Of a stretch of 64,000 nt of DNA, positions 8,021 through 16,886 are shown piece after piece (positions within the stretch are counted from its first letter, which is position 1; each line of letters begins with the position of its first letter). The notes under the pieces are model-generated. The model was given only the letters and a program-made list of their open reading frames with translations. It searched no databases and was not told where the DNA came from. A program made the translations under genes and the position numbers. The DNA is from Proluteimonas luteida (GTDB lineage Bacteria > Pseudomonadota > Gammaproteobacteria > Xanthomonadales > Xanthomonadaceae): positions 124,001 to 188,000 of the forward strand of contig NZ_JAIWPT010000001.1 in the NCBI RefSeq assembly GCF_021191695.1, read 5' to 3'.

Positions 8021-8200
8021 CGGTGCTTTCCCTGGGGTAGGCGGATCGCGTCCGGGGAAAGCAACGTGCCGGAACGATGGCGACGCGTCCCGGCGGAATC
8101 GGGGTTTTTCGGTAGGCCTTTCGTAATCAGGGCTGGCCGGAGATGGCCAGTCTGGAGGGGCTGTTATCCTCCACAAACGACGGACAAATGGGTGTTAGGC
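8015..8200. repeat. Duplicated leader sequence, copy 2, ending in G|TTAGGC
   Basis: This is the second copy of the leader described at 3641-3823: the same blocks in the same order, from the ATG of the S26 peptidase gene out to GGCTGTTATCCTCCA and the crossover G|TTAGGC at 8194-8200. As in copy 1, a rightward cassette-like gene starts directly beyond the crossover. Homology with copy 1 is strong in the noncoding part and ends a few codons into the genes. Confidence 0.6.
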
Positions 8201-8240
8201 CAGTTGTCAGGCAGTATCGCGACCGAGATAGGAGCGAGAC

Positions 8241-8594
8241 ATGCGGACGTTACTACTTGTCGTAGTTCTTACAGTGCTTATGTTGCCGGCGGCTAAGGCC
8301 ACCACCTCGTTCGGGTACTCCGAGAATAACTTGTCAATCCAGTTCGTCGGCAGAGACTTTTCGCCTGAGTTCCAAGGCATGATCGAACTCTCTGGCAAGA
8401 CCGGCCCACGTGCCGTTCCTCCAGAGACATATACGCTGAGCAACTACATCTATCGCAAGTCGCTACGGCTGACGTTCGTCAACCCTGGAGACGCGTCTTT
8501 GCCACCGTCCTTCACTTTGACGGTATCTGGTGAGCAAGCAACCTTAGAAACTGAAGGAAAGATCCTCGTTGGGCGCTTCAGCTGGGAGAGTTGA
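8241..8594 (+). CDS. Small secreted hypothetical protein (cassette gene)
   Basis: The 117-residue product has a standard signal peptide (MRTLLLVVVLTVLMLPAAKA) and a beta-rich mature domain without cysteines. It begins 40 bp after the G|TTAGGC crossover, behind a purine-rich GATAGGAGCGAG ribosome-binding site, and ends 17 bp before attC-like site C. It is thus a single cassette. Its base composition is lower in GC than the flanking conjugation genes. No family is recognised; an exported function in the envelope is the only inference. Confidence 0.72.
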   Translation: MRTLLLVVVLTVLMLPAAKATTSFGYSENNLSIQFVGRDFSPEFQGMIELSGKTGPRAVPPETYTLSNYIYRKSLRLTFVNPGDASLPPSFTLTVSGEQATLETEGKILVGRFSWES

Positions 8595-8611
8595 TTCATG
8601 CGTTGTGCATG

Positions 8612-8661
8612 GCCTAACCATTCAAGCCGACGCCGCTTCGCGGCGCGGCTCAATTTAGGCG
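8612..8661 (+). repeat. attC-like recombination site C
   Basis: GCCTAACCATTCAAGCC, the stem GACGCCGCTTCGCGGCG and the return arm CGGCTCAATTTAGGC form an attC-like imperfect palindrome. As in site B, the final TTRRRY is missing and the sequence continues GCGGGACC, so the two cassette groups share both left and right junction sequences. Confidence 0.75.
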
Positions 8662-8683
8662 CGGGACCACTTCAGTGGGCAGG

Positions 8684-10207
8684 TCATGTCCGCGATGTCG
8701 CAAGTTCATACGCGCCGTCGGTGGTCACGAGATTGCCGACGTCCTGACCCTCCCGAACACCTGCGCTCAGGAGCACGCTGCCCTCGGCAGCGTTGGCCAT
8801 GCCTTCGGCGCTGACCGCAATGCCGAGTCCCTGACCGAGGCCGGCCAGCGCACGGACCATGCGGTCGGTCTCCGCCTCGCCCATGTTCTCGATCAGCCGA
8901 CGCGCGATCTTCACCTTGTCGATGCGGAACTCGCGCATGTGGTAGAGGTTGGAGTATCCGGTCCCGAAATTGTCGAGCGCGATGGAGATGCCGGCGTCCC
9001 GCAGCGGCGCGAGCGCGACCTTGGCCGCCTCGAGATCGTGGACGACAATGTTCTCGGCGATCTCGATCTCCAGCCTGTGCGGGACGAACCCCGTGCGCGC
9101 GAGGATGTCGAGGATCGTGTGGCCAAGATTGGGGTCCTTGATCTGGCCGGGCAGCACGTCCATCGACAAGGTCACGTCCGACGGCCATTTCGCCGCCGCC
9201 CGGCAGGCCTGCTCCAGCACCCGGATTGCCAGATCGTGGATCAGGCCGGTTTCCTCCGCGATCGGCAGGAAGCGCTCGGGCGGCACGTCCTCGCCGGTAT
9301 CCGTGGTCCATGACGGCACGGCCTCGAAGCCGACCACGCGTCCGCTCTTCAGGTCGAAGGAGGGATTGAAGCGGGGTTCGATGCGGCCTTCCTCGAGCGC
9401 TTTCTCGAGCGCGCGTTCCATCCTTTCGCGCTCCCTCAGCAGCCGATCCATTTCCTCCTCGAAGAAGCGGAAGGTGGAGCGGCGTTCGGCCTTGGCGCGG
9501 TAGAGCGCGACATCGGCCCGGCGCAGCGCCTCTTCGGCCGTGTCGGCGTCGGCCGGGATGAGCGCGATTCCAATGCCGGCCCCGTTCCGATGCTCGGCGC
9601 TGCCCGTCGCGATCGGCATCTCGAATGCCTGCAGCATCCTCAGCGCTACGCTGGTGGCGGCTTCCGGACCGAGGAGATGACGAGCCAGCACGACGAACTC
9701 GTCGCCGCCCAGCCGGGCAACGAGGTCTCCGTCGCGAACGGCGCCGAGAAGCCGTTGCGCCGTGACGATCAGCACCTCGTCGCCGGCGCCGTGCCCCCAG
9801 TTGTCGTTGATCTGCTTGAAGCCGTTGAGATCGAGCAGGAAGACGGCGTGGCTGTATCCCGTATCCGGAGGCGATCCGATCGCCTTCGCGAGCGCTTCCT
9901 CGAACTGGCGTCGGTTGGCCAGACCCGTCAGCGGATCCTGATAGGCGAGCTCACGCGCCTTGTGCTCGGCAGTCGTCCGGCGCGCCACCTCGCGCTTCAG
10001 GTCGCGATAGCGGCGAATCGCGAAGATCAACAAGCCGAGCACGAGAACCGTGCCGAGCAGCAACACCTCGTTGAGTGCAAGCCGCTGTTGCGTGGCCGTT
10101 GTCGACCCTTCCGACAGGAAGATGTCGATCTCGAAGGCGAGATAGAGCAGGACGAGCAGAATGCCGACGAGGACGCCGAGATCCCGGATGCTGACGCGGT
10201 GTCTCAC
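8684..10207 (-). CDS. GGDEF protein with degenerate EAL domain
   Basis: A membrane-bound c-di-GMP protein with two N-terminal transmembrane helices (LGVLVGILLVLLYLAF and LLLGTVLVLGLLIFAI), a GGDEF domain with intact LARLGGDEFVVL, and a C-terminal EAL-like domain. The GGDEF half should make c-di-GMP. The EAL half deviates at catalytic positions: EAV instead of EAL (GFEAVPSW), EIEIAEN in place of the ELTES-type block, and DNFGTGYSNL instead of DDFGTGYS, so phosphodiesterase activity is doubtful and it may only bind nucleotide. The GTG at 10207 is preferred because GGAG lies 7 bp upstream; a TTG at 10291 would add 28 residues. It lies between a cassette and a trbI fragment. Confidence 0.9.
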   Translation of the reverse strand: MRHRVSIRDLGVLVGILLVLLYLAFEIDIFLSEGSTTATQQRLALNEVLLLGTVLVLGLLIFAIRRYRDLKREVARRTTAEHKARELAYQDPLTGLANRRQFEEALAKAIGSPPDTGYSHAVFLLDLNGFKQINDNWGHGAGDEVLIVTAQRLLGAVRDGDLVARLGGDEFVVLARHLLGPEAATSVALRMLQAFEMPIATGSAEHRNGAGIGIALIPADADTAEEALRRADVALYRAKAERRSTFRFFEEEMDRLLRERERMERALEKALEEGRIEPRFNPSFDLKSGRVVGFEAVPSWTTDTGEDVPPERFLPIAEETGLIHDLAIRVLEQACRAAAKWPSDVTLSMDVLPGQIKDPNLGHTILDILARTGFVPHRLEIEIAENIVVHDLEAAKVALAPLRDAGISIALDNFGTGYSNLYHMREFRIDKVKIARRLIENMGEAETDRMVRALAGLGQGLGIAVSAEGMANAAEGSVLLSAGVREGQDVGNLVTTDGAYELATSRT

Positions 10208-10571
10208 GCAAAAACTCCACAGGCGCGACGGGACTGACCCTCGTGCACGCCCCTTGCCGCGTGGCTGCCTGCTGCCGAGCTCGACCGTCAATGCAGGATC
10301 CTTTTGCTTGCGTCATGGAGAATAGAGCCCGGCTGTGAGGAATTCATCAATGGCAACCAGGCAATCGCCACCAATCGGGACCGCAGGCGTACCTTAGCCA
10401 CGCCCCCTTTCGCCTTCGGTTGCAGTTCCGGGGGTGCGATTAGGCGGGAGGAAGGCCCTGGGGGCCATTTGCCGCTCCCATTTCCGCGCTTTCCACGACC
10501 ATGCCGATGTCCTGATCTTGGACGCCTCGCTGCAGTCGTCGTTCTCGTCGTACTGATCCAGGAAGCCAGGT
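10208..10571. other. Non-coding stretch upstream of the GGDEF gene
   Basis: About 360 bp with no supported gene. It holds the probable promoter region of the leftward GGDEF gene and remnant sequence up to the trbI fragment. I see no RNA gene or clear operator. Confidence 0.4.
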
Positions 10572-10700
10572 TCAGTCCCGGCCGAGCCTTCTCCGCAGCC
10601 CCGGCGTCAGGTTGATCGCGTGGGACGTGGGCGTCACCACGGCGCTGCTGAGCATGACCAGGCACTCGCTTTCATCGGACGAGGCCGCCACCGCCCGAGA
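10572..10700 (-). pseudogene. trbI 3'-end fragment, copy 3
   Basis: On the minus strand this reads RAVAASSDESECLVMLSSAV followed by VTPTSHAINLTPGLRRRLGRD and a stop. It aligns with the C-terminus of the intact TrbI (EECECLVLLSTALVTPTARATDL...). Homology seems to continue weakly upstream in another frame, so this is a decayed end rather than a whole gene. It lies at the far side of the lasso cargo from intact trbI, in the same orientation. Confidence 0.75.
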
Positions 10701-11004
10701 GAGGCGCCGGGCATGTCTTGGGCATCCTTGCCTGGGGCTTGGCGACGCTCTTCAGCAACGGAGAGCGGCTTCTTTCCAGTTGCCGAGAGCTTTGCCCGAG
10801 CCATCCCGGTGTCGGCTGGGGAGATCGAGCGCTCTGACGCGCGTGGGGTTGGGGAAACGCCCCCACGCGCCATCAGTGTTCAGGAGGGTGTAACCGAAGG
10901 CGCCCGTCGCCCCTGCGCGGAGATCGCATTGTCCAGACAGCCCGCACCATCGGCGACTGCCGCGCCCCGTCCCGGGAGGCGGGCTTGCGCCCAGGGGAAG
11001 GCTG
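10701..11004. other. Leader region of fecI
   Basis: About 300 bp between the trbI remnant and the sigma-factor gene. The first part may hold more decayed trbI sequence. The last part must carry the fecI promoter and ribosome-binding site (AGGGGAAGG before the GTG at 11005). I see no further gene. Confidence 0.4.
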
Positions 11005-11667
11005 GTGAATGCTGACACCTGCCTCGTTGCACGCGATGCGGATGCCGGGCCGGAAACCGGCCAGTGCCTCCCCGCGGCCGCGGGGATGGCCCCGAGCATG
11101 ACCCCGCTGCAGCGCCCCGGTGACGAAACACCCAGGCCACTCGACGAGGAGGCCGGCGACCGCGCGGCGTTCGACGCGGAACTGGCCCAGCACCGTGACG
11201 GCCTGTTCCGCTTCCTGCGGGGGCGGCTCGGCGACACCGAAGCCGCCGCCGATCTCACCCAGGAAGCCCTCTCGCGGATGATGAAGTACCGCGATGCGCC
11301 GGAGATCGAGGACCGCCGGCTGATGCTGTACCGCATCGCCAACAACCTGCTGCTGGAAGTCCAGCGCGTCCGGCATCGTCACCAGGCCGACCGCCACGTC
11401 CCGCTGGAGGAGGCCGGACAGATCGGCATCGACCAGCCAACCGTTGAGGAAATCGCCAACGCCCGGCAGGTCATCGACCGGCTGCTCACGCGCACCATCG
11501 CCGGCCTGCCCACCCGCTGCCGCATCGCCTTCCTGCTGCACCGGATCGACGGCCTCACCCAGCTGCAGACAGCGGCCAGAATGGGCATCTCCGTGAAGAT
11601 GGTCGAACGCCACATCGCGCGCGCGCTCGAGGCGTGCCGTGCGGATCTAGGGGATCGGGAGATCTAG
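11005..11667 (+). CDS. fecI: FecI-type ECF sigma factor
   Basis: An extracytoplasmic-function sigma factor that would direct RNA polymerase to receptor genes after a surface signal. Region 2 is visible as LFRFLRGRLGDTEAAADLTQE, then a linker, and region 4 as LPTRCRIAFLLHRIDGLTQ with the helix-turn-helix AARMGISVKMVERHIARAL. The GTG at 11005 has a good ribosome-binding site; the ATG at 11098 is an alternative and its surrounding sequence is the part duplicated at 28.6 kb. It is 6 bp before fecR. By analogy with proteobacterial lasso clusters, the FecI/FecR pair is expected to control the TonB receptor of the same locus. Confidence 0.92.
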   Translation: MNADTCLVARDADAGPETGQCLPAAAGMAPSMTPLQRPGDETPRPLDEEAGDRAAFDAELAQHRDGLFRFLRGRLGDTEAAADLTQEALSRMMKYRDAPEIEDRRLMLYRIANNLLLEVQRVRHRHQADRHVPLEEAGQIGIDQPTVEEIANARQVIDRLLTRTIAGLPTRCRIAFLLHRIDGLTQLQTAARMGISVKMVERHIARALEACRADLGDREI

Positions 11668-11673
11668 GCGGAC

Positions 11674-12621
11674 ATGAGCACCGATCACGAGACCGCCCGC
11701 ATCGCGCGCCAGGCCTCCCGGTACTTCGCCGGGCGCCACCGCGAAACCATCGCCCAGCGCCGCCAGCGCGAGGCATGGCTGGCGCAGGACGAACGCCATG
11801 CGCACGAGTACACCAGGATGGAGCGCCTGTGGGAGCGCCTGGGCGACGTGCCCGAGTTCCAGGCGATGCGCGAGCGCGACATGGCGCTGCTGCAGGGCGC
11901 GCCCTGGTACCGCCGCGGCTGGCCGCTGGCGGCCGCCGCAGCGCTCGGCCTGCTCTTCGGCGGCGTCTTCATGGTGGCCTGGCTCACGGCGCCGGAGCCG
12001 CTGACCTACGCCACCGAATTCGGCGAACGCCGTACGCAGACCCTTCCGGACGGCACCGCGCTGGTGCTGAACACCGGCACGGAACTGACCGTGCGCTACA
12101 GCCGTCGACACAGGCACGTCGAACTTCGCCAAGGGGAGGCGCAGTTCACCGTGGCGCACGACGCCAAGCGCCCGTTCGCAGTCCGCGTGGCCGACAGCAC
12201 GGTGACCGCGCTGGGCACGCGGTTCCAAGTGAGGCGCGATGCCGAGGCCGCCAGCGTCACCCTGTTGGAGGGCAGCGTGGCGATTGAGCACCGGCAAGAG
12301 CGCCATACCCTGCAGCCCAACGAGCAGGCGTGGCTGGCCGTCGGCGCCGGCATCGTGGTCCGGCCCATTGACCCGGAGCGGGCAAACGGCTGGCTCGACG
12401 GCTGGCTGCGCTTCCGCAGCACGCCGCTTGGCGAGATCGTCGCCGAGGCCAACCGCTTCTCGGCCCGCAAGCTACGTCTCGCCGACCCTGCGCTGGCCGA
12501 CGTCCAACTGAGCGGCAACTTCCGCGCCGGCGACAGCGCCTCCATCGCCGCGGCGGTGGAGCTGATCCAGCCGGTGCGCGTGGACGACAGCGGTACCGAC
12601 ATCGTGCTTGTGCCGCGTTGA
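11674..12621 (+). CDS. fecR: FecR-type anti-sigma regulator
   Basis: An inner-membrane regulator that holds or activates the FecI sigma factor depending on contact with the TonB receptor. The N-terminal cytoplasmic DUF4880 domain is seen at ARIARQASRYFAGR through ERLGDVPEF. One transmembrane helix follows (WPLAAAAALGLLFGGVFMVAW), then the periplasmic FecR domain with RRTQTLPDGTALVLNTGTEL, the RHVELRQGEAQFTVAHDAKRP block and VTALGTRFQVRRD. The C-terminal STN-like region contains ADVQLSGNFRAGD. The expected next gene, the receptor with a signalling domain, is displaced to 21.2 kb. Confidence 0.92.
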   Translation: MSTDHETARIARQASRYFAGRHRETIAQRRQREAWLAQDERHAHEYTRMERLWERLGDVPEFQAMRERDMALLQGAPWYRRGWPLAAAAALGLLFGGVFMVAWLTAPEPLTYATEFGERRTQTLPDGTALVLNTGTELTVRYSRRHRHVELRQGEAQFTVAHDAKRPFAVRVADSTVTALGTRFQVRRDAEAASVTLLEGSVAIEHRQERHTLQPNEQAWLAVGAGIVVRPIDPERANGWLDGWLRFRSTPLGEIVAEANRFSARKLRLADPALADVQLSGNFRAGDSASIAAAVELIQPVRVDDSGTDIVLVPR

Positions 12622-12670
12622 AGCGACCTCCCAAGCCGATCCCGAGCTGACGACGCGCCCCGCGCATGCG

Positions 12671-13666
12671 CTACAAGTACAGCGCCCGGAACCGGTCCGG
12701 GATATCGAACAGTTCCGCCTCCAACTCCGCATCCTCGGCGATCGACAGCACCCACTCCAACAACTTCGTCTCGTCCATCGTCGCGGCGATCGCGTCGAGC
12801 GCGGCCTGGCAGTTCGCGCGCGGAAAGAACGGCGCAGGCTCGCCGGGGAAGTGCTGGTCGAGACAGTGCGACCACACCCATTCGACGCTGGGCACGCCCG
12901 GCTCGCGGAAGTTGGCGGGGGCATCGACCCGCCCGGTCAGCGCGCCGTGCGCACCCACGCACCAGACCAGCAGCTGGGCGCGCCAGTAGGGACAGGCGAT
13001 GGCGAGCACCGACGCCATCCAGCCCGGTACCTCCTCGGGAACGAGATACTTCAGGTGCAGGAACAGGGACGCCGACAGGTCGCCGCTGGCGTCGTGCCAT
13101 CCCCAAATGCCGCTGGGCCACTTCTGCCGCCGCAGCAGCGTCCCGAGCACGATGCGGCCGTCGCGCCAGCACGCCGGCGCCATCATCGCGCGGCCGAGGG
13201 TGACCAGCACGTCCTCCCGGAACCGGGGGTAGGACGCTTCCACGATGCCGCGGGGGTACTGTGTGATGAACGCGGTCACCGTCATCTCCAGCAGCGGCCA
13301 GAAGACCAGTTCGTGGGCGCGTGGCACCACGCGCGGCAGCAGGTAGTGGAACCACGTCTGCCACTCCTCGACCGCGCCGAAGGCGTGGGTACCGGCAGCA
13401 ATGTCCTGCAGCGCGTCGTGCAGTTCGTCTGGGGGCACGGTCTCCGGGTCGCCCATCAGCGCATCGAACATGCGCCGCGTCTCGCCCATGAACCAGGATT
13501 CGCCCATCGGGCTCGCGGGCCGCGGAAAGACAGCGCACATGCGCGCCAAAGCGTCTGGGTCGGGGCCGTCGCCGGGCCGCCACGTGAAGTTGCGCGCCGA
13601 ACCGTAAGGCGCCTTGCGCAATACTCGAACGATGCGCGATCGCCGCGGATCGGTGTCATCGCTCAT
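12671..13666 (-). CDS. Hypothetical protein, 331 residues
   Basis: A soluble protein without signal peptide or membrane span, rich in tryptophan (WQTWFHYLLP, WGWHDASGDL, WVWSHCLDQHFPGEP) and mostly helical. It runs convergent to fecR with about 50 bp between stops. The ATG at 13666 (MSDDTDPRRS) is chosen over an upstream start that would add a cysteine-rich, unlikely N-terminus. I do not recognise the family. It does not contain the Cys-His-Asp pattern expected of a lasso leader peptidase, so I do not propose it for that role. Confidence 0.68.
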   Translation of the reverse strand: MSDDTDPRRSRIVRVLRKAPYGSARNFTWRPGDGPDPDALARMCAVFPRPASPMGESWFMGETRRMFDALMGDPETVPPDELHDALQDIAAGTHAFGAVEEWQTWFHYLLPRVVPRAHELVFWPLLEMTVTAFITQYPRGIVEASYPRFREDVLVTLGRAMMAPACWRDGRIVLGTLLRRQKWPSGIWGWHDASGDLSASLFLHLKYLVPEEVPGWMASVLAIACPYWRAQLLVWCVGAHGALTGRVDAPANFREPGVPSVEWVWSHCLDQHFPGEPAPFFPRANCQAALDAIAATMDETKLLEWVLSIAEDAELEAELFDIPDRFRALYL

Positions 13667-13851
13667 GTCGGCCACGCTTCGCGGACAACCTCCGTCGCGG
13701 CCGCGACAGATCGGGAAGGGCAGCCCCGCCAGCGCGATCGGGTTTCCATCGGCATCGCACACCTGAGTTCGCTTCGCGTCGTTCCTTGTGCAGTGGCATC
13801 GGTCGTCTCCCGGTCAGGCATCGCATCGGGGCTGCCTTGGGACTTCACCGG

Positions 13852-14238
13852 CTACTTCGCCGCGTCGGACACGATCGCGATGTCCGGCTCGGCGGCGAGG
13901 ATCGCGCGCACCTCCGCCAGCAACGGGTCGGGCGCCGTTGGTGCGCCCTTGGTCTGCGCCACCTGCACGAAGTGGCAGGTCTCCGGCACGCCTTCCTCCG
14001 GGAAATCGCAAGAGCACACCACGCGATAACGCCGACGATCCTGCGTGATCTCGAAGTCCCAGCCGTGGTCCTCCGCGTAGACCTCGCCGCACGCATGGCC
14101 CCGCGCGCACAGCCGCCCGTGGAGCCAGGCCGCCAGTTCGTCGCCGCCGATCATCTCGTTGATCGCATCCGGGCGCGGGGCTGCGCCGGCAAAGCGGTCG
14201 GTTTCGATCTCGAACAGATGGTGGAAGTGCCCGATCAT
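13852..14238 (-). CDS. Hypothetical protein, 128 residues
   Basis: A small soluble protein starting MIGHFHHLFEIETDRF, with a central cysteine/histidine-rich part (GRLCARGHACGEVY, RVVCSCDFPEEG) that could bind metal, and a C-terminal helix. No family is recognised. A truncated relative of its 5' end (MMGRFHHLLEAQ then stop) lies at about 21.0 kb, so the gene may have been present twice or split by insertion of the segment between. It is about 185 bp downstream of the hypothetical gene starting at 13666. Confidence 0.62.
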   Translation of the reverse strand: MIGHFHHLFEIETDRFAGAAPRPDAINEMIGGDELAAWLHGRLCARGHACGEVYAEDHGWDFEITQDRRRYRVVCSCDFPEEGVPETCHFVQVAQTKGAPTAPDPLLAEVRAILAAEPDIAIVSDAAK

Positions 14239-14371
14239 CGTGCGCCCGGGTTCCGGTCAAGCCCGCTCGCCCATTTAAGCACCCAGATAGCCGAAGCGCG
14301 AAAAGAACGCGACCAGGGAACTCGCGCCGGTCTGACGCCTGCTCGGCCGACGCAGGAATGAACCGACCCCG

Positions 14372-15973
14372 TTACCGCAGCAGGGAGGGATCATCCGCTC
14401 GCACGAAGTCGAGCGCGTAGACGCGGGCGGTCCGGAAGCTCAGCCCGGAGACGCGTCCATCGGGCGTGCGCAGGACACGCACGAGATAGCCTGGCCCGAT
14501 GAATCCATCCCGGACGAGCGGCTCCAGAGGCACGGATCCGTCGGGCCGGTCGATCGGCGTCATGAAGAGCTTTCCACCCCGCACCTGCAGTACGAACGCG
14601 CCCGACACCTCATCGTTCACATAGCGGCCGGCGAGTTGCGCCAGGTCGTGGGCCGCGGGGCTGGCCGGAACCTCTCGCGTAAAGGGGAGGATCTCGCCGT
14701 CGCGCAGGTGGCGCTCGAGCCCCATCGGGGTGAAGCGCAGTTCACCGCTACCGAGCCGGTAGCGCCCCGCAGCGAGGTATTCGAGGGCCATGCCGGATGC
14801 GGTCCGCAATTGCCCGTCGGCTGTCTCGATCCTGAGGATCTCGAACGGCCCCTCGGCCACGTAGAGACCGGGGCGCGAGCGCAGTTCCTCGGCGGGTGGC
14901 GACGCTAGTGGGTCGAGCGGCTTCGGCGGGACGAACAGGCTGGCGATCCTGCGGACCTGCGTGTCGGGTCCGACCGTGCGGCCATTGCAGAGCATGACGA
15001 TGGCGAGATCCTGTCCGGGATAGCGGCCCGCCCATGCCTGATACCCATTGGTCCCGCCATTGTGGAAGACCTCGCGTTCTCCGCGATAGGTGCCGAGCAC
15101 CAGTCCCCGGCCATAGGCGGAACGGCGCCCGTCGTCGAGCCTCGCAGGCTCCGAGAGCTTGCTGGTGACGAAGCGCCCGAGCGTGCCGCGATCGAGCGCC
15201 TCCTCCCATTCGAGCAGGTCGCCGAGCGTCGTCAGCATGCCGCCGCTGCCGTAGGCGTTCTCCATCGGGAGCCCGAGAACGAAGCGATCGCCGTCCCGGA
15301 CATAGCCGACGGCCCGGTTGGCCACGATCCGTCGATAGTCGTCGCGCCACCCCGAATGCGCCATGCCGAGCGGAGCGAAGATGCGCTCTCGGGTGAAGTC
15401 GGCCAGGCTCTTCCCGGTCGCGCGCTCGACGATGACGGCGAGCAGGTTGTAGCCCGTATTGGTGTAGGAGAAGCGCGCTCCCGGAGGGTGGTTGAGCGCG
15501 CGTTGCCGCGAGGCGATCAGCAGCGCGTCGGTGTTGGAGTAGACCCGCGAGTAGCGTGGCCATCCATTGAAACCGACCAGATCGCTCCAGTCGCGAAGGC
15601 CGCTGGTATGCGTGAGCAGATGGTCGATGGTGATCGGAACGCCGTAGTCCGGCATCTCGGGGAGATACCCGCGAATGTCGTCGCCAAGCGACAGCCGCCC
15701 GTCCTCGACCAGCATCAGCACCGCCGCGGCAGTGAACTGTTTGGCGACCGAACCGCTCTCGAAGACCGTGTCCACCGTGACCGGAACGGCACGTTCCAGG
15801 TCGGCCATGCCGTAAGCGCGAAGGTCCGGCGCGTTGCCGCCCTGGCGAATGCCCACCGCGCAACCCGGCCGATCCGGCCCGGTCCAGTCGGCGAACGCGT
15901 CGTCGATCGGATCCGCATGCGCCGGGGCAGCGATTATCGCGGTGCACAGCGCGGCCAGGACGATGCGGTGCAT
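14372..15973 (-). CDS. Secreted serine beta-lactamase-like hydrolase (family S12)
   Basis: A periplasmic penicillin-binding-protein/class C beta-lactamase-fold hydrolase of 533 residues; the real substrate may be a peptide, ester or D-amino-acid compound rather than a beta-lactam. It has a signal peptide (MHRIVLAALCTAIIAAPAHA), the catalytic SxxK motif (SGSVAKQFTAAAV), the second-motif Tyr in FSYTNTGYNLL and the third-motif equivalent HNGGTNGYQ. The extra C-terminal domain (from about residue 390) is common in non-lactamase members. The ATG at 15973 gives a clean signal peptide. It is divergent from marR, which may regulate it through the shared 95-bp gap. Confidence 0.87.
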   Translation of the reverse strand: MHRIVLAALCTAIIAAPAHADPIDDAFADWTGPDRPGCAVGIRQGGNAPDLRAYGMADLERAVPVTVDTVFESGSVAKQFTAAAVLMLVEDGRLSLGDDIRGYLPEMPDYGVPITIDHLLTHTSGLRDWSDLVGFNGWPRYSRVYSNTDALLIASRQRALNHPPGARFSYTNTGYNLLAVIVERATGKSLADFTRERIFAPLGMAHSGWRDDYRRIVANRAVGYVRDGDRFVLGLPMENAYGSGGMLTTLGDLLEWEEALDRGTLGRFVTSKLSEPARLDDGRRSAYGRGLVLGTYRGEREVFHNGGTNGYQAWAGRYPGQDLAIVMLCNGRTVGPDTQVRRIASLFVPPKPLDPLASPPAEELRSRPGLYVAEGPFEILRIETADGQLRTASGMALEYLAAGRYRLGSGELRFTPMGLERHLRDGEILPFTREVPASPAAHDLAQLAGRYVNDEVSGAFVLQVRGGKLFMTPIDRPDGSVPLEPLVRDGFIGPGYLVRVLRTPDGRVSGLSFRTARVYALDFVRADDPSLLR

Positions 15974-16037
15974 CTTGATCCCCAAGGTTTGCGAGTGAGG
16001 CGACTGCGTCCGGATGCCGACCGCCTTCACCGTTGAT

Positions 16038-16069
16038 TTATGAAAATAGTTGCGCAATAATTTTTATAT
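16038..16069. promoter_or_regulatory. Imperfect palindrome in the S12 hydrolase-marR gap
   Basis: A 32-bp imperfect inverted repeat is centred on TTGC|GCAA at 16053/16054, with AT-rich arms (TTATGAAAATAG and, on the other side, AATTTTTATAT). It sits in the divergent intergenic region and touches the marR start, as typical for an autoregulatory MarR operator. Binding is inferred. Confidence 0.5.
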
Positions 16070-16601
16070 GTCAATGATCGCGCGCAACAGTGCTCCAGCC
16101 ACCTCCGAAAACGGGATGCCGGATTTCGTCGAAACGCTGGGGCCGGCCTTCCTTGCCCACCTCCTCCGGAGGCTCTCGGACGAACTGGTGGAAGCGGACC
16201 GGCAGTGGCATGCGGAAGCCGGGATCAGGAACCCGCCACGCACCTCCTCGACACTGCTCGCGCTCGATGCCAAGGGGCCGATGTCGGTGACCGCGTTGGC
16301 GGCGATGCTGCGCCAATCGCACCAGTTGGTGATGCAGTGGATACGCACGCTGCAGGCGGAAGGGCTGGTCGAGAGCAGGCGCGACCCGTCGGATGCGCGA
16401 CGCACGCTGATTTCCTTGACGCGGGCCGGCCGCGAGCAGTTGCCTGCGCTCCGACACACCATTGCGGCGGTCGAACACGCGACACGCGCGTTGATCGATG
16501 AAATCGCTCCGGGGATCTACGACGACCTGTGGAACATCGAGCGCGAACTGAGACGCGAGCCGTTCGTCCAGCGCATCAGGAATGCCGGAAGCACGCGCTG
16601 A
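16068..16601 (+). CDS. MarR-family transcriptional regulator
   Basis: A 177-residue winged-helix regulator. The DNA-binding part shows STLLALDAKGPMSVTALAAM, the recognition helix SHQLVMQWIRTLQAEGLVE and the wing SRRDPSDARRTLISLTRAGREQL, followed by a long dimerisation helix. It is divergent from the S12 hydrolase gene and most likely controls it and itself through the palindrome at 16038-16069. The start is uncertain between ATG 16068 and ATG 16074, and a TTG at 16050 is also open. The ligand is not predictable. Confidence 0.88.
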   Translation: MSMIARNSAPATSENGMPDFVETLGPAFLAHLLRRLSDELVEADRQWHAEAGIRNPPRTSSTLLALDAKGPMSVTALAAMLRQSHQLVMQWIRTLQAEGLVESRRDPSDARRTLISLTRAGREQLPALRHTIAAVEHATRALIDEIAPGIYDDLWNIERELRREPFVQRIRNAGSTR

Positions 16602-16886
16602 CAAGAAGCTGGCGATCCATGCTTTTATGCGAAGAAGGGGGCTGGTGAACCTGATGCCTACTCAGGTGGCTCGAAGCAGCTCCGCAGGCGCGACCAACGG
16701 ACCGCCTCCTGCATCTCTACTGGAAACACGCCACGCCCGCCAAGGTGATCTGCGGCTGGTCCAGCACGTACGGTCAGGTGCAACACGACGGCCTCGGGAC
16801 GAAGCAAGAGGGTCATCGGGCGCGAAGACCTCTAGGAGTTGAGTTTCGGATCTTCCAGGAAAACGTGCCGTCTTACCGGAGTCACC

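Noticed and set aside
12671..14238. The two unknown genes as candidate lasso leader peptidase (McjB)
   Set aside because: Neither has the Cys-His-Asp transglutaminase-like pattern or the size and position expected; Cys/His residues of the 128-residue protein look like metal ligands.
14372..15973. Antibiotic-resistance beta-lactamase
   Set aside because: The fold motifs fit S12 hydrolases broadly, and the extra C-terminal domain is typical of non-lactamase members, so resistance cannot be claimed.
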